DNA of 64,000 nucleotides from Sphagnum compactum (GCA_965153455.1 OZ234504.1:5332001-5396000), one strand, 5' to 3'. Positions 13,764 through 26,420 are shown, counted from the first letter of the stretch. Notes: generated from the letters alone by a model not told the origin. A program made the numbers and translations.

Positions 13764-14085
13764 CATTGCATTAGTCAGATGAGAGGCAGGTGAAGAAGTT
13801 GGTGGTGCCACATACACTTTCTTTCTTAGGTTATAATATATACTTATATAGGGATTTCCATCACTTATAAATGGGGCAACCTTTTTTTATTGGTGAAATT
13901 TCTTCCCAAAAAAAATTTCAAAAATTCAAAAACTAAGTGATTTTTTTGGGAGGTTTTTGATCACCAAAAGTGAGAAAATAAAATAAAAATAATCATCATA
14001 TTTTTATACTTGGTTTCCAATGTGTGGGTGGCCAAAATTTAGAAAGATGATTAAAAGATTTGTAATTTCATATTTGGTTTACATC

Positions 14086-14175
14086 CAGATTGGGCTATAT
14101 CTTCCTAGGGATGATAGCCCCATTTTTCTATACTCTTCCCATGGATGATAGCCACTTTGGCTACAAACAAAAATT
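14086..14175 (+). repeat. Dispersed repeat B, copy 1
   Basis: Contains ATTGGGCTATATCTTCCT, GGGATGATAGCC and TGGATGATAGCCACTTTGGC with CTACA. Similar text lies at 41243-41320 and 63226-63290. In this copy the GGATGAT-GCC block is present twice. Confidence 0.6.
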
Positions 14176-15382
14176 CTTTCAAAAAACATTTGTAATGAGG
14201 TTAATGGGCAAATATGTTCTCCCATTAAAGTTTTTTTTTGTAAAGTTCCCTTAAGTGGGAACAAGAATGGCCAATTTGGGTTTAGGGTTTAGGGTGTGTT
14301 AAGATGTGACGAGGTGGTTAGTGAAGGCAAAATGGCGATTAGATCCACACCCATGTGATTAGAGTCCTAAACATGGCGATTAGGTGGTTATGTAAGGTGA
14401 AATCCAAAGAAAGACAAGAAGAACGAACACAAATGAAAAATTTAATGTTTCAAAAGGGGTTGAATTGAACCCCAAATACATGAATGGATTTTGCCCAATT
14501 ATAATTGAAGACTACTTATATGCCACTAAAACCATCTATGTTTTCTCAATCCATCAAGTTTTGGGACAAATAATTTTTCCATGTGAGGTCCATTACAAAA
14601 CACATCTTGTAGCACACCATATGCATCTCGCCACTTGGCCCAACAATGAGCTCGATCCATGGAAGCTTTGTAGCATAAGTATCTTGGAAATTCTTATTAA
14701 GCTCCCATTTTGCCTTTATTTTTCTTCTTCAGAGACACTTCGATAATAGACCCCTTGTCACCGCCAACTACACTTGAAACATTCTTGCTAGAAGCGCCCA
14801 CCCGATGATCCTTTGAAATAAAAGCCCCACCATTAATCCCCACCATTAACACTAACATCAATGTTTGAATAATCTTGTAAACTTTGCAATAGAAAACAAA
14901 AGCAAACCACACTAACAAGAAGAAGGTTTGTCAAAGGTTGAGCTCTAACACTTGCTCGGGTTGGTTTTAGGAGCACTCGCTCACAAATCCTCCCTCCCCA
15001 ACCCCTCAATTACCACCCAAAACCCACAAATACCCTAGCAAAAAACTCCAAAAATCAATCTTTGAGAAACAAGCCTGTAGAACAACAACGCTTAAGATTT
15101 TTTAAAGCTTTCATTTCTCGTTTGTATTGAAACTAAATTAAACTTCCTTTGTACGATTGCCACTTCAGCTACACCAAAAAAATCGAATGAATTGTTTTCT
15201 TGAAGAAAACTGTTGAAATGTGCATACATAGAGTAAAATACACATAAATTCTTGGACTTGAAATTGTTGTTTTTTTTTTTTATAAAAGAAACTTGAATGT
15301 TTTTTTTTAAATATGTAAAAAAGGCAAGTCTCGGTCAAATCCCGCGCCTTCAGGTTGACTATGAAAGTATGTAGTCCTTTTA

Positions 15383-15429
15383 CCATGATGGGCAAACTGG
15401 CCACCCGCCCGCCCGCCCGCCCATCATGG
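15383..15429. repeat. 11-bp inverted repeat around a (GCCC)n run
   Basis: CCATGATGGGC (15383-15393) and GCCCATCATGG (15419-15429) are perfect inverted copies. Between them lies ACCCGCCCGCCCGCCC. The region nearby (15320-15520) is unusually GC-rich for this intergenic DNA. Confidence 0.8.
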
Positions 15430-16194
15430 GAAGAGACCCTCACTCACTCGAGAAGGCCGAAGGTAACCACCCTTAAGTGTGGATGCTAGTTCACCAGGAC
15501 CCAACTAACTGGGGGCCCTGAACTTGAATTTTCAGGCCACAATCGATCGGGAATTTCGCCCAAATCCAATTTTCAATCGATCGATCGATCGGGAAGATAC
15601 CCAACTTTCCAAAGCAACTTGTGATTGTATCGGATTTGACTCTCGAGTTCAAACAAGCACACAAAATGGTTAACCCGGATAACTTAGCAAATCGGGTACA
15701 CAAGAAAATATAACAACAGGTGGAAGTCCGGAAGACAAGGTTGGGGGGGGGGGGGGGGGGTCCACAACAAGAGGTGGACATGGGGGGAGGATAGTAAGTA
15801 AGTAGCCAACCATTTCCCAAGCAAACTTAACTGACAAACAAAGAGTGTAAAACTTTTCCTTCTTTTTTTTTTTCTTTTTTTTTTTAGTGGGAATTGGTGG
15901 GGGGGGGGGTGGGGTGGGGTGGGGTCTATTAGGTCCTAAAACTATTTATTACATATATTAAAAGTATCATATATTCCTAACTCACCAAACTAAATATCCC
16001 CCAAACTCACCCCCCAAGTTCCAAGTTCCACCCCCCATTCACCCACCCACCCACGCACCCCAACTCTAACAAAAGAAAAAGAAAATAAAAGTTCCTAAAT
16101 TCAATTCTTAATTGGGAACGCAAAATAAGTAGGTACCGTAAATGCAGTGGGTAGTTGGTAGTGTATTAATAATTAGTAAAAAAATGGCCAGTAG

Positions 16195-17345
16195 GGTTTG
16201 GGAGCTAGGGAACTTGCAGTTCCCTAGGAGGTAGCAGCAGTTCACTAGCCTCTCTTGAAGAGGAGAACGGGCAGTCGAGCAGAAAAATAGAATCCACGGG
16301 TCTCGTTGCCTGCCCAGCCCGTTGGCTGGCCGCTCACCCGTGCCGTGCCGTGCCGTGGCCCCGCCGGCCGGTCCCGCGCGGTGCTCCCCGGGTCGTCTTC
16401 TTCTTCCTCTTCCCTCCTCTTGTTGTTGTTCTTCGTCTTCTTCTTCTTCGTCTTCTTCGTGGTGTGTTTGCAGTCTTGTGTCATCGTCGGGTAAAGACAC
16501 GAGAAAGATCTTTTTTCTTTTTTCTCTTTTGCTTGTCCCTTGGTCTTCACTCCTCGGCTTTCTCTTCTCTTCCCTCAGAAAATCCTGGAAACTTCTCTTC
16601 TCTTCGCCTTTTGTGTGTTTGTTGATCACCTCTTTCCAGCATATAGGTAGTAGTAGTTCTCCAGAGTTACATCCCTCATTGAGACAGCAGCAGCAGCAGC
16701 AGCAGAAGACTTGTCAACTCCCTGAAGCCGAGCTCATAAGCTCCCTGAAATTTTTTTGTGCAGAAAAGACAGAGAGATACGAGAGAGTTGAGAGAATTGA
16801 GAGAACTGAGAGAGAATTGAGAGAGAGAGAGAGAGAAATTACCTATAGAATTTGCAGTCCAGATGATTTCTTTCCGCAGCTCGCACGACGCAATTCCGCA
16901 GCTGCATGTTCAGGTTTCCAGAAGGCACTGACTATAATCCAGAAACAAGCAAACTTCGCCATACGACGACGACGACGACGACAACAAATCAATCTTCACT
17001 CTCCTTGTGTGAATCATCAATTTTTTTGTTCTTGATCATTGGATTGAAACCGATGAGGACGAGCTTTTAGAAAGGAAATTTTGCAGCTGATGGCGAAGAA
17101 GAGCTCACTGGATTCTCCACTAGAAAGAAGATTGGCGACAACAGAGGTGATGATGAGGCAACAACAAATAGGGAGCATTAGGTGGTGATGGTGGTGCACA
17201 CGGAAAACCAGGAAAAAGAGAGAGAAAAAAACTGGTCCACTTGAGAGAAGCGTTTTTTCAGAGTTGATTTCACACACACACACACATACACATACACACA
17301 CAGGGACAGAGACAGAGAGCGGGGGAAACAAAGTGTGGAGAAGAA
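16195..17345 (+). promoter_or_regulatory. Promoter and 5' leader region of the 7TM gene
   Basis: Composition changes sharply from AT-rich DNA to a GC-rich patch (about 16300-16395, with repeated CCGTG units), then a long pyrimidine-rich TTC/CTT stretch (16395-16620), a CAG run (16685-16705), GA repeats (16790-16836) and CA repeats (17270-17301). Plant core promoters and leaders often carry such CT/GA tracts. The long frames crossing it in several phases (for example 16322-17035) are low-complexity and lack domains, so I treat them as untranslated. The transcription start is not determined. No convincing TATA box was found. Confidence 0.5.
16205..16227. repeat. Perfect 9-bp inverted repeat (small hairpin)
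   Basis: Arms CTAGGGAAC and GTTCCCTAG are separated by 5 nt (TTGCA). It lies at the boundary between AT-rich intergenic DNA and the GC-rich leader of the 7TM gene. It could be a dimeric protein-binding site or an RNA hairpin if transcribed. Function is unknown. Confidence 0.6.
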
Positions 17346-17685
17346 ATGGATGCGGCACTGGAGCATGTGCAGATGCCGATGATTGCCAACATGACGGAAT
17401 GGGAGGAATCATACAGACCTTTGCCCTATGTCTTCATGGCTCTTCTCCTGCTCTGGACTCTGGTACTCATCGCCTGGACTTTCAACACTTGGAGCAAACG
17501 ACGATGGCAGGTACCCCACTACAACACTGTACTCTACTACTGCACTGCTTTCCAGCTTTCTCCCTCTTTCACTGCTTTGCAAAGCAGCTTTCTCCTTCTT
17601 TCACTGCTTTGGTTCCCCTTGGACTCTCTGTTTGTTTCTTCGCTCCCCTTCTTCATGATATGAGGATTTTTCAAAGCAGCAAGCA

Positions 17686-17721
<36 letters not shown>

Positions 17722-20700
17722 CATCTTGTGCAAAGACAGATTGGGAATTCTATGACAGATTTGGGATTTTTTAGGAGCTCCAAATCTTGGCTCCAATCTT
17801 TTGGTTTTGAGCAAGAGCAGAAAGGATTGGAATTGATCGGATGAGTGCATCTATATATTATCTCCTGAGAACAATTTTTGCTCCAGGATTTTTGAGAAAC
17901 CCCCTTGAAGCAAGGCAGTGAGCAAAGCTTGTTCATTCGGTCTAGAAATTGATTTCCATGAACATTGATTCTTTTCTTTGGAAAAATGTTTTGAGCTGCA
18001 ACAAGGGTGAAGATTGAAATTGGTTGATGAGAATCTTCTTTTATCTCTTGAGATTTGTACTGAATTTTCTTTAGAGAGCTAGTTCTCTGATAAGCTGGCA
18101 GCACCTCCTCCTCCTCATTCCCAAAGACTCCATTCTTTTCCTTTGAAATTTTCTTTGAGCAGAGGAAGAAGGATTGAATTGGTGATGAGCATGCATCATC
18201 ATCTCCTGAGAACAAACAAATTTCTTCACAAAAAATTTTGAAGATTTTTTGAGGATTTGAGGAGGAGCTGGCCTCCTCCTCATTCCAGAAATTTCTTTCT
18301 TCCTTCCTTTGGGGAAAGAAAAAACCATTTGAACAGAAGGATTGAATTGGTGATTAAGTATAAGCATTTCATTCTTCTGACAACAATATTTCTTTTTAAT
18401 TTAAAGATTCTGATGGAGAGGTGGAAATTACTGGACATTTTTTGACAATTTTATTTGGGGGGTTTTGGGGTTTTTGGGTGGGGATGTGCAGTCAAGTAAT
18501 TTGCAGTGGATATTGACATCAGTGCCAATTCTCAAAGTGCTCATACTTAGTCTCTCTTTTGCATTTTGGTATGGCATTTGATGTTAAGACTCTGTTTTTC
18601 AAATGTTTCAAATATATGTAATGTAGGTTAACTCTTGCATAAGTGAAAATTGGCATTGCTAGCTATATGTTTTTCTCAAATACTATGTTTCTGTGCGTGC
18701 CTCTAAGAAGAAAAGGCATTTCTTTTCATTAGAAAAAAAAACTTTATCTAGTGGGTACTCCTAAATTGTTGCAGGTACTCTTGCCTGAACTTGAATACAT
18801 GCTCATTTTGGGTGGCATTTGGAGTTTTTGTATCACGCATTTTCTTCGAAACCGCATGCTTCAGCACATTTTTGCTGATAGCCCATGGGTATTGCATCGT
18901 TCATGAGCAGCTATCAGTCACCGAGCGGCGCAGCATTGCAGCTCTTGGGTCTCTTTTGTACTTGATTCTGACTGGCTACAAAGCTGCTGTACCACAATTT
19001 TCTGTAAGTGATGGATGTTGAAAATGGCATTCGAATGTTGTTGTCTACTTCTGCACTTGTGTTTTTCTCATGTTTCAGTACTCCTCAAGAACATATTCAG
19101 AGAACTAGAATTCCTCTTAGAGTAAATTTGTCAAGTGAAATTCTCCCTTTTGCTTTAAACCCATGCTCTACTTATAACCTGATTTAGTTCTGGCCTTGTG
19201 GGTCATAACTAGGGGAAAATGACAATACTACAATTGGTGCATTCAGAAGGACCCATCCACATACATTGATTTTGTTGACTTTATGTTGTAACATTTGTTG
19301 TGCAGGTGCTGGTGGTGCTGATGTATGGGGTTCTATTCTATGTGATAATGGCACACATAGCACGTAATTTAAACATGTTACGAGACCAATTGCAGCATGT
19401 AGAGAACGAGGGTGTCCACACTATGCACTCTGTCATCTACTCCAAATACATCATGTTCAAGTACTCTTCTTCTTCCTTTCACTGTCTGTCTGCCATCTGC
19501 CATCAGTCTTCACTAAGTAGATTTAGCCCATGTCAAAGAGTTGAATCTATGGAGAAATAATTGATCAATTCAACCTGGACTAAATATTTCATTGGGACTG
19601 TGTGATTGGGTTTCTGAACAATTGAAGATGAAGAGCACAGTTTTAAGTGGATGCTTTGCTTGTTTTAGAATTATTCCAAAAGATCTGATCTAAACCCTAA
19701 ACCCTAAATCCTTCTGGGGAACACTTGAGAAATACTTCGCAGTAGGAGCTTGTTTGTTTGAATATGGAACTAATTGTATTCTGGCAAAATGTACTTTGGA
19801 TTTATTGCAGGCGATTCCAGACAGCAATCTTCATGGTGGTGGTTGCAGAATTTGTGGTGCGCTACCTTGTCTATTTAGTTGCCCAAAAGAGAAACTTTTT
19901 CAATTAAAAAAATTGTCTGGTTTTGGAGTTTGTTCAAAGAGTTGTTCCAGCTATCATCATCCCAGACATCATTTTATGTTTTGTAGTTTCCTTTGGAATT
20001 TAAAGAGACATTGAATAGATCATGATGATGATGAGAGCAAGCAAGCACCATGAATTAACAACTTCTGTTGAAAATTTCAATTCTTGCAGATTCATGCTAT
20101 AACAGAGGGAGTGGGAAAGGAATATTGGATACGACTGCTGATGAGAGAATTCACAGAGGGGGCCATCTTTTTCCATATTGGGTAAGAAAAGATCCACCCA
20201 CACCACCCTACTCTCCCACGTGCTGATTATGTAACTTTTTATCAATATTATCAGTTTCAAATTGGTTCAGTTCATTAATTGCAAAGGACCAAATTCATGT
20301 TTGTATATAATTTTCCAGTCCAGTTTTGTCAAAATCATATGAACAATCTAAAATATGCTCTGTGTGTTTGCTGTGGCCCCTATAAATTGAGTATTGTTCA
20401 GGTGGACATTCCGATCAAGAGGATTAACACCATTTCTCACTCTCATTCCAAGTCTACATTCTTCAAGAGAATATAGCTTGCCACCAATTTATAGTGTGGT
20501 AAGCTCATCTAATCTCTTCACCCAAAACCAAACTAAAATGACAGTGTAGGTGTCAGTTCAACTCAAAGGACCATGAAAGGGCTGAAAAAACTGGGTAGCA
20601 AACTCTAGTCAAGATTATTGGGCACTTTGAGAAAACCTGGCTTAGAAACAAGTATCAACATTGGAGAAGGAGATTACAAAGGTTTGGAAATTTTGATAGT

Positions 20701-22039
20701 GTCTGATCAGAAAGCAAGTCAGAATGCCAAGAGTTCTCTCAACAGAGCACAAAGAAAAGCTTTTGGGGTTTTAGTGTCAAGGTGGTTAGTCAGAGGTAAA
20801 GCCCTAGGGAGGGTCCCACACTGCCAAAATTAGGGGGGCCTAGGATGACGCGATAGCCAGCCAAGTTCAGCCCTGCATTTGTCCCCCACCTGTGAACTTT
20901 ACCCATTGTAAAGCACAAGGCAAACATTATCATGAACTTAAACATACACAGATCATGAGGCATAGAAGAGGAGCCTTCTTACATTCCTACTCCTTAAGAG
21001 TGAGAGGGATCGTACGCCTATAATAACAAGCAGGCATACTTTTCCTCTTGTTCCTATGCAGTAGGTGTAAGGTGGATATTCTTGGATATAAGGTGCCCTC
21101 CAAATACACTTAGGAAATTTCTCCAAGTGCTTTATGTGGTATGATATTAATAATTGAAGCTTGGGGGAGTGGGCTTCTTGTTCTTAAAAACTCAAAACTA
21201 TTCACAAGGACCTTTGGCTGTTACGCGTGTGTTATGAATGACATCTTTCTTCTATGTTCAGGAAATGAATGAAAAGGAGTTCAAGAATCTTGACTATGAT
21301 GAATGGCATATTGGAGTGGTAAGCTTTTTTTGTCTATCCTTTTTGCCATACCATTTGTTGTGTAGCATAGGTTTGCTTGTGTGCTTTGTAATTGTGTAAG
21401 AATTGTCGAAAACCTGTTTTCTGCTTCATGATTGCTGATGAGGTAACAAATACTCTGGAATTCTTTTGCATGGTCCAGCCAACCTCAATAACAAAAGGTG
21501 GAGTCAGCCACAAGCAGATGTTGGTCATTGTTCAAAATCCAGGCATGTCGAGTTCTGTCTTTGTGGATGATGACAAACGTCCATTGAAAAATCCTGAAAA
21601 TGTTGTCACCATTCCAGCAAGTTCCCAATGTTCACTATCATCATCTCTTTGCTGCTCAACAAACCGCATCTGTCCTGGCCCTTCTGCTGCTGCTGCTTCT
21701 TCTTCGTTTTCTTCTTCTTCTTCTTCTTTGCCAGAGCACGGAGGCTTGGAATTGAATATCCGCAGCTCAACCAATCATACCAACAGAAGTGAATGCAATG
21801 TTGTGACTGAAAGTGGCAAGCATTCAAAAGATGGGAGGCAATGTACTGCAGCAGCAAATGAGGAAGACTTGTCGTTGGCATGTGTGAAAGAGGTCAAGGT
21901 CGATATGAAGGGACTGAAGGGCAGCAGCTGCTACTCTTTCCTTCCCCTTGAAAATGCTTGCAATGATCCTCGAATATTGCATTCCCGATCAAACAGTAAT
22001 CTACAATCCTTTGTTTCCCATCACTCTGCCATAGTATAA
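17346..22039 (+). CDS. Seven-transmembrane receptor-like protein, 492 aa, nine exons
   Basis: Exons by reading frame and GT-AG sites: 17346-17510, 18492-18568, 18775-19003, 19306-19460, 19811-19856, 20090-20181, 20402-20498, 21262-21318, 21479-22039. Together they give 1479 nt and 492 residues. Hydrophobic helices fall near residues 27-49, 62-84, 92-122, 134-152, 157-177, 212-226 and 243-258, fitting seven membrane spans. The motif EGAIFFHIGWTFRSR closes the last helix. A hydrophilic C-terminal tail of about 230 residues follows, mostly in exon 9, with a serine-rich run near the middle. I see no signal peptide or large N-terminal ectodomain. The layout recalls plant candidate-GPCR and lung-seven-transmembrane-like proteins, but the family is not firmly identified. 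Two choices are uncertain: the donor of exon 5 (19853 or 19856) and the acceptor of exon 2 (18492, or in-frame 18507). ATG 17346 is the first in-frame start before a membrane helix. Confidence 0.85.
17808..18400 (+). repeat. Degenerate ~170-bp tandem repeat in intron 1 of the 7TM gene
   Basis: About 3.5 units begin near 17808, 17993, 18157 and 18330. Each unit shares a GAGCAGA...AGGATTGAATTGGTGATGAG-like block, then ATCTCCTGAGAACAA-like text, then a TTCTTTTCTTTGG-like block. Two middle units also share a CCTCCTCCTCATTCC block. The units are diverged by substitutions and small indels. The array lies wholly within intron 1 (17511-18491). Confidence 0.65.
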
Positions 22040-25000
22040 CTTCCACATGGTCTTTATTATATAACCCCAACATCCCGGTCCAAGAAATGTTTGTGTAGGT
22101 AAGAACAAATCCGGGTTGGGGCATTTCCCAAATCAGATAAATACCCAAATCCTCTTGTAAACTATGACAAAATAGTCTGCTGTGATTCTGGGCAGGAAGA
22201 CAACTCTCTTGATCAAAATCATGGGTAAATTAATTGGCATTTAATGGATTTAGGGTTTAGAGCAAGAGATCATTTTTTTAGTTTGTTGCTACTGGCTATC
22301 AAGCCAAACTGTATTCTACTCCCACCGTGGATGCCAAGTATACGCTGGTTGTAACATACTGAATATGGAACCAAATCTATGGAACAAAATCTTTGGATTC
22401 TCTCTCTCTCTTTGCTGGAGTATTGTTATACCCTACTACCTTTGGTGGCTTTGACACTAATTATATTATTTTCAGAAATGTTGAATTTTTTCAAACTTTT
22501 TTTTTCAAATAACAGAAAATTTGTGAAGGAAAAATATTGAATCTTAAAGAATGTTTTATTTGTCGATATGAAAATTTCAAAAAATTAATTAATTTTTCAA
22601 TAGACATGTTTTCACAAAAGGTATCACAATAATATATTAGAATAAAACTAGGGCTCCACATTGCTACCCACAACCATTTACACATTCACATTCACCCTTT
22701 CACATGTTGTGTCATTCATGAAATTCCATTGCCCCAACTCTCCATCATCATAACAAAAACTTTGTATGGGATAATGGAGAGTCAAGGGGGTTTGAAGGAA
22801 AGAAATGTCCACATAGCATGTATAGCATGCAACTACACATGTGCATTGCATGTATTGATAATTTCAAGTACATGGCAAAGGGCTCCAATTTCTAAGAGCA
22901 AAAAGTTTAAGAGATGTAATATAATTTGCTCGAGGAAGTGGAAGAAATTGGACAATAAGTGGTACCACAACCGCTATACATCCTCAAACAATGAGTACAT
23001 CGTCACTTCTCTTCTTGGTCTAACATTATTTACTTGTATATATTCCATCACTTTAATAAATGTAAATAGAAAATAGGAATCAACAAGAATAACATCATGA
23101 CCAAAAATAGATAAAACAAGAATTTTATCCGTATCAAATCAACAATTATCTTTGTCATTATTTTCTCCTATCACCTGCTAGAATGCACATGCCAACGCAA
23201 CTTCTATTATAAACAAATTTCATTTTGATGTATTTGACAAGTTGTGAACATTTTAGAGTGTAATACAATTCAACACAAAGCTCACCTTGAGACAATATTC
23301 TTCATGGGGTTGAATATCATGATGTGTAAACAAGAATATCACTTTAAACTTGGGCCACAACATGTTGGTCTATCAATCTTACAACTAACATGGTGGTTGC
23401 TAATAGCAGATAAAACACTAATCAACCCCTTCAAATCCAAATACAACAAAATAACATAGTTCAAACATGTCCTCATGAAAAGATCATTAACATATGCATG
23501 TCACTCACTTCATGGATCAAAACAAAGATGAAACTTCTCCAAAACCTAAGAAAAAGAAAAATGACAATGTTTGTTATGTTGAAAACTTTGTTACAAAATC
23601 CCATATATAAGTCTTCAAAAATTAAAAATACTACCCAATATAACCAATAAATCTAATTGATACATATTAAACATTATAAACTAACTAAGTAATTAACTCT
23701 CAATCTAACTAACCACCAATATATGGATCCTAATCTATCTATCAACTAGTATACATACATCAAGATATGTAAACCAACCAAAGACCCATTGTAACTTAAA
23801 GAAGGGACTAATTGTAAAACTAAAAAAGGATTAATCGTTCAATTTTGCAACCCTCACAATCTACCTTTGTTTCTATTACAACTTGTAAACTTCATACAAC
23901 ATATGGTAGGAATAAATTGTGGTTACAAAGACAACGAGAAATTGAATTGGATTGAAACAACATCTAGATATTATGGTATCAATGAATTGTTTAATCAATT
24001 GTGACACCAAATGGTGTTCGGATTTTGTTTTTTTCTTGAATTATTGATGTTGTCCAATTACGAACCTTTGCTTTTGTTTTAAATTGTGGGTGCAAGCTTC
24101 AATGGTGGTAATAAAGGAAGATATGATCTTTGTAGATGGTGGTGAGAAATTATTATGTGAAAAACTTACTAAAAAAAGTTGGTTGAAGAAGCTTATGGAA
24201 AGGTTGTGAAGATTTATGAAAAAACGAAAATGCAAGGAGAAAGGTGTGTGCATGAAATTAGTTGATGGCTTGCAGTTGTAACTAAGAAGGTCATTTGAGA
24301 GATTTTCTTGACATTAGTAGGTTTGCTACAAGGTTTTCGGGAGAATTTTTTATTATTATTGTAAAGTGACAAAAATGAAGTATAATGGGTTCAAAGAATT
24401 TTGGATGAATTCTAAGAGTGAACAAAAATTCATTGTTAGTTGGTGCACACTGTGTATGAATATGTTTGCATTTTTTAATGAGGAATTCATGCAATGTGTG
24501 AAAGTTGGAGAAAAGGTTAGTGGCCTATCTATGAACTTTTGTGATATTTTATATTCAAAAAAGTGCAATGCACATGAGTTGATAGATTCAAGATGCTTAC
24601 AAATGGAAATCTTCACTCATAAGGTTTCTTGTCAATGTGTGATCATTAATACACATGAATTTAATTGTAAATAAAATTGTTGGTAGAACATACATTTAAC
24701 ATTTTCTCACCTCCAAAGGTGCGAATAATCAAAGCAAGAGGTTGCATCTTTAATTTGGAATGGCATAACCTCCTCCCCCATTTTTGGTTATAAAATTACA
24801 TAATATGGCTATCAACAATTGCAAACCAAAATCACTACAAGGAATTTGCATATTGACCATTAGTTTATTATTATTATTTTTAAGTCATAAATGCCACATG
24901 TGACTACAATTTGCTCTAGTCGCCTTAAACAAGTCGTATAGAATTTTAGTTGCGAAAAACAATACGTGGCACCAAATCACAATGGTAGTCACATAAAGAT

Positions 25001-25199
25001 GCCACTTACATGAACATTTCATTCATCCAAATTAGCTTACGAAGCATTGTTGTTTTGCAAATGTTTTTACAACGAAGCAATGTAGTCGCATTATTTCTAT
25101 AAATATTTTAAAAGTATTTATTATTTTTTATAAAAATTAACAATCCCTATTCAACAAACATAACTACATTGTAAATCACATATGAGACTAAAACAAAAC
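22040..25199. other. 3' flank of the 7TM gene and AT-rich intergenic DNA
   Basis: The first few hundred bp after the stop are probably 3' UTR, with no clear poly(A) signal. Frames at 22729-23076 (115 codons, with a CIACNYTC pair) and 24366-24674 (102 codons) look protein-like in composition but match nothing I recognise. They may be transposon remnants. Confidence 0.4.
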
Positions 25200-26420
25200 A
25201 AGGATCCAAGTAGGTATGTAGTCATGTGTTAAAGTTTGGCCGAACAAGGGTAACACCAAATATACAACACAATGCCCAAATCTAGGGAATGGTTGATTGT
25301 CAAATACGATGTTAATGCAATTAGAAGATCTATGTGATGGTTTTATATCTTAAAGGGAAAGAGGTTGCATATGATGATTACATACAATTTTGCAAACTAA
25401 GACCATGTATGGCTATACAAATAGAAGCATGGATGACTATGCAAATAGAAACATGGATGACCAATTCCTTTTCAATGAATGGTTTTTTTTTTCAAGATGT
25501 TCATAGGTTAAATGGAACTTCCTTAACCAATAGGCACTTACTAGTTCTAAATGGGCATGATTTCATGTGACCCTAAAAGCAAGTGAGTAAACACATGAAT
25601 TTGGGTTAGACATATCACTTTATCATCATGTACATCCCATGCACTTTAGCTGTTAGATGTGGCCTCATGCAAACATTTCAAAACAACTTTCAATAGAAAA
25701 AAAATAGTGCGATGGTCAATAGCAATTGCTAAGAATTAAATAAGATTACCGTGGCAAGGTGGGTAGACAAAACATTAGACCAAGCGTTGACCATGAAAAA
25801 TATAATGTTAAGGTTCAAAATTACAAGGATCTAGCCTCTTAACCCTAAGGCCATGGAAGATAAAACAAGCCTTGACAACTTGTATACATTAGTCAATGTG
25901 AACAAGGAAGAAGAGGATGATACCATATCAAATGAAGAAAATGAAACTATGTTATGCGAATAACATTTTGTTATAACAAATTTGATAAATATAGCAAAAA
26001 TATGAAACACTACATGTCATGAATAAGTAGTGACTAATGTATTTCAAAATCAACCTGGGTACTATGTGGATATGCTTAAAAAATTTGCAACCATAAACCA
26101 AGAAGTCACAATAGATCTAACATATCTAATTGTGGACATAGATGAACATGTGGAAGCAAAAACTAGGTTCATGTTACTTGGGCGTAAACCAAAGAGCATT
26201 GTCAACCAACAATCTATTGTCTTGCCACATCTACTTGTAAGAAAGACGAATGGTAGGGAGTTGTTAGTTGATTATTCACAAAGCCATGTGGTGATTCGAA
26301 TCAATATTTGAACATCTTGTGTAACAAAAGACAATTGAAAAGGAAGTAACACAAATAATCATGCAAAATTGAATGAAAGAAAGGGAAGAAAAGCAAACTA
26401 TTAAAGCTACAAGATCACTA
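25200..26420 (+). pseudogene. Second decayed pogo-type transposase, opposite orientation
   Basis: Plus-strand frames give IQVGM (from 25204), PKSREWLIVKYDVNA, then an open stretch at 25334-25570 with DDYIQFCKLRPCMA and SLTNRHLLVLNGHDF. The Asp of the usual LDGH motif is Asn here. About 25640-25700 reads LLDVASCKHFKTTFNRKK, equivalent to LQPLDVxCFKPFKT. A C-terminal tail follows at 26030-26311 with PGYYVDMLKKF, LPHLLVRKTNGRELLVDYSQ and a basic ending. Stops and frameshifts separate these parts. It is the same family as the relic at 9.3-10.7 kb, but a separately decayed copy. Confidence 0.75.

Larger units (their letters stand above)
10741..16194. other. AT-rich intergenic region upstream of the 7TM gene
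   Basis: No gene supported. Contains telomere-like motifs (13033-13060, 14275-14294), T-rich tracts (13140-13192), a (CT)n run (13729-13754), an 18-G run (15743-15760), CGAT repeats (about 15543-15590) and G-rich GGGGTGGGGT (15898-15926). Repeat B copy 1 and the 15383-15429 hairpin are listed separately. Confidence 0.5.

Noticed and set aside
16108-16629. 173-codon minus-strand ORF
   Set aside because: It is the antisense of the same TTC/CTT tract, giving Glu/Lys/Arg runs; no domain.
16322-17035. 237-codon plus-strand ORF before the 7TM gene
   Set aside because: Serine/arginine/glutamine low-complexity product from TTC, CAG and GA repeats; several overlapping frames are open at the same place, as expected for repeat-rich leader DNA.
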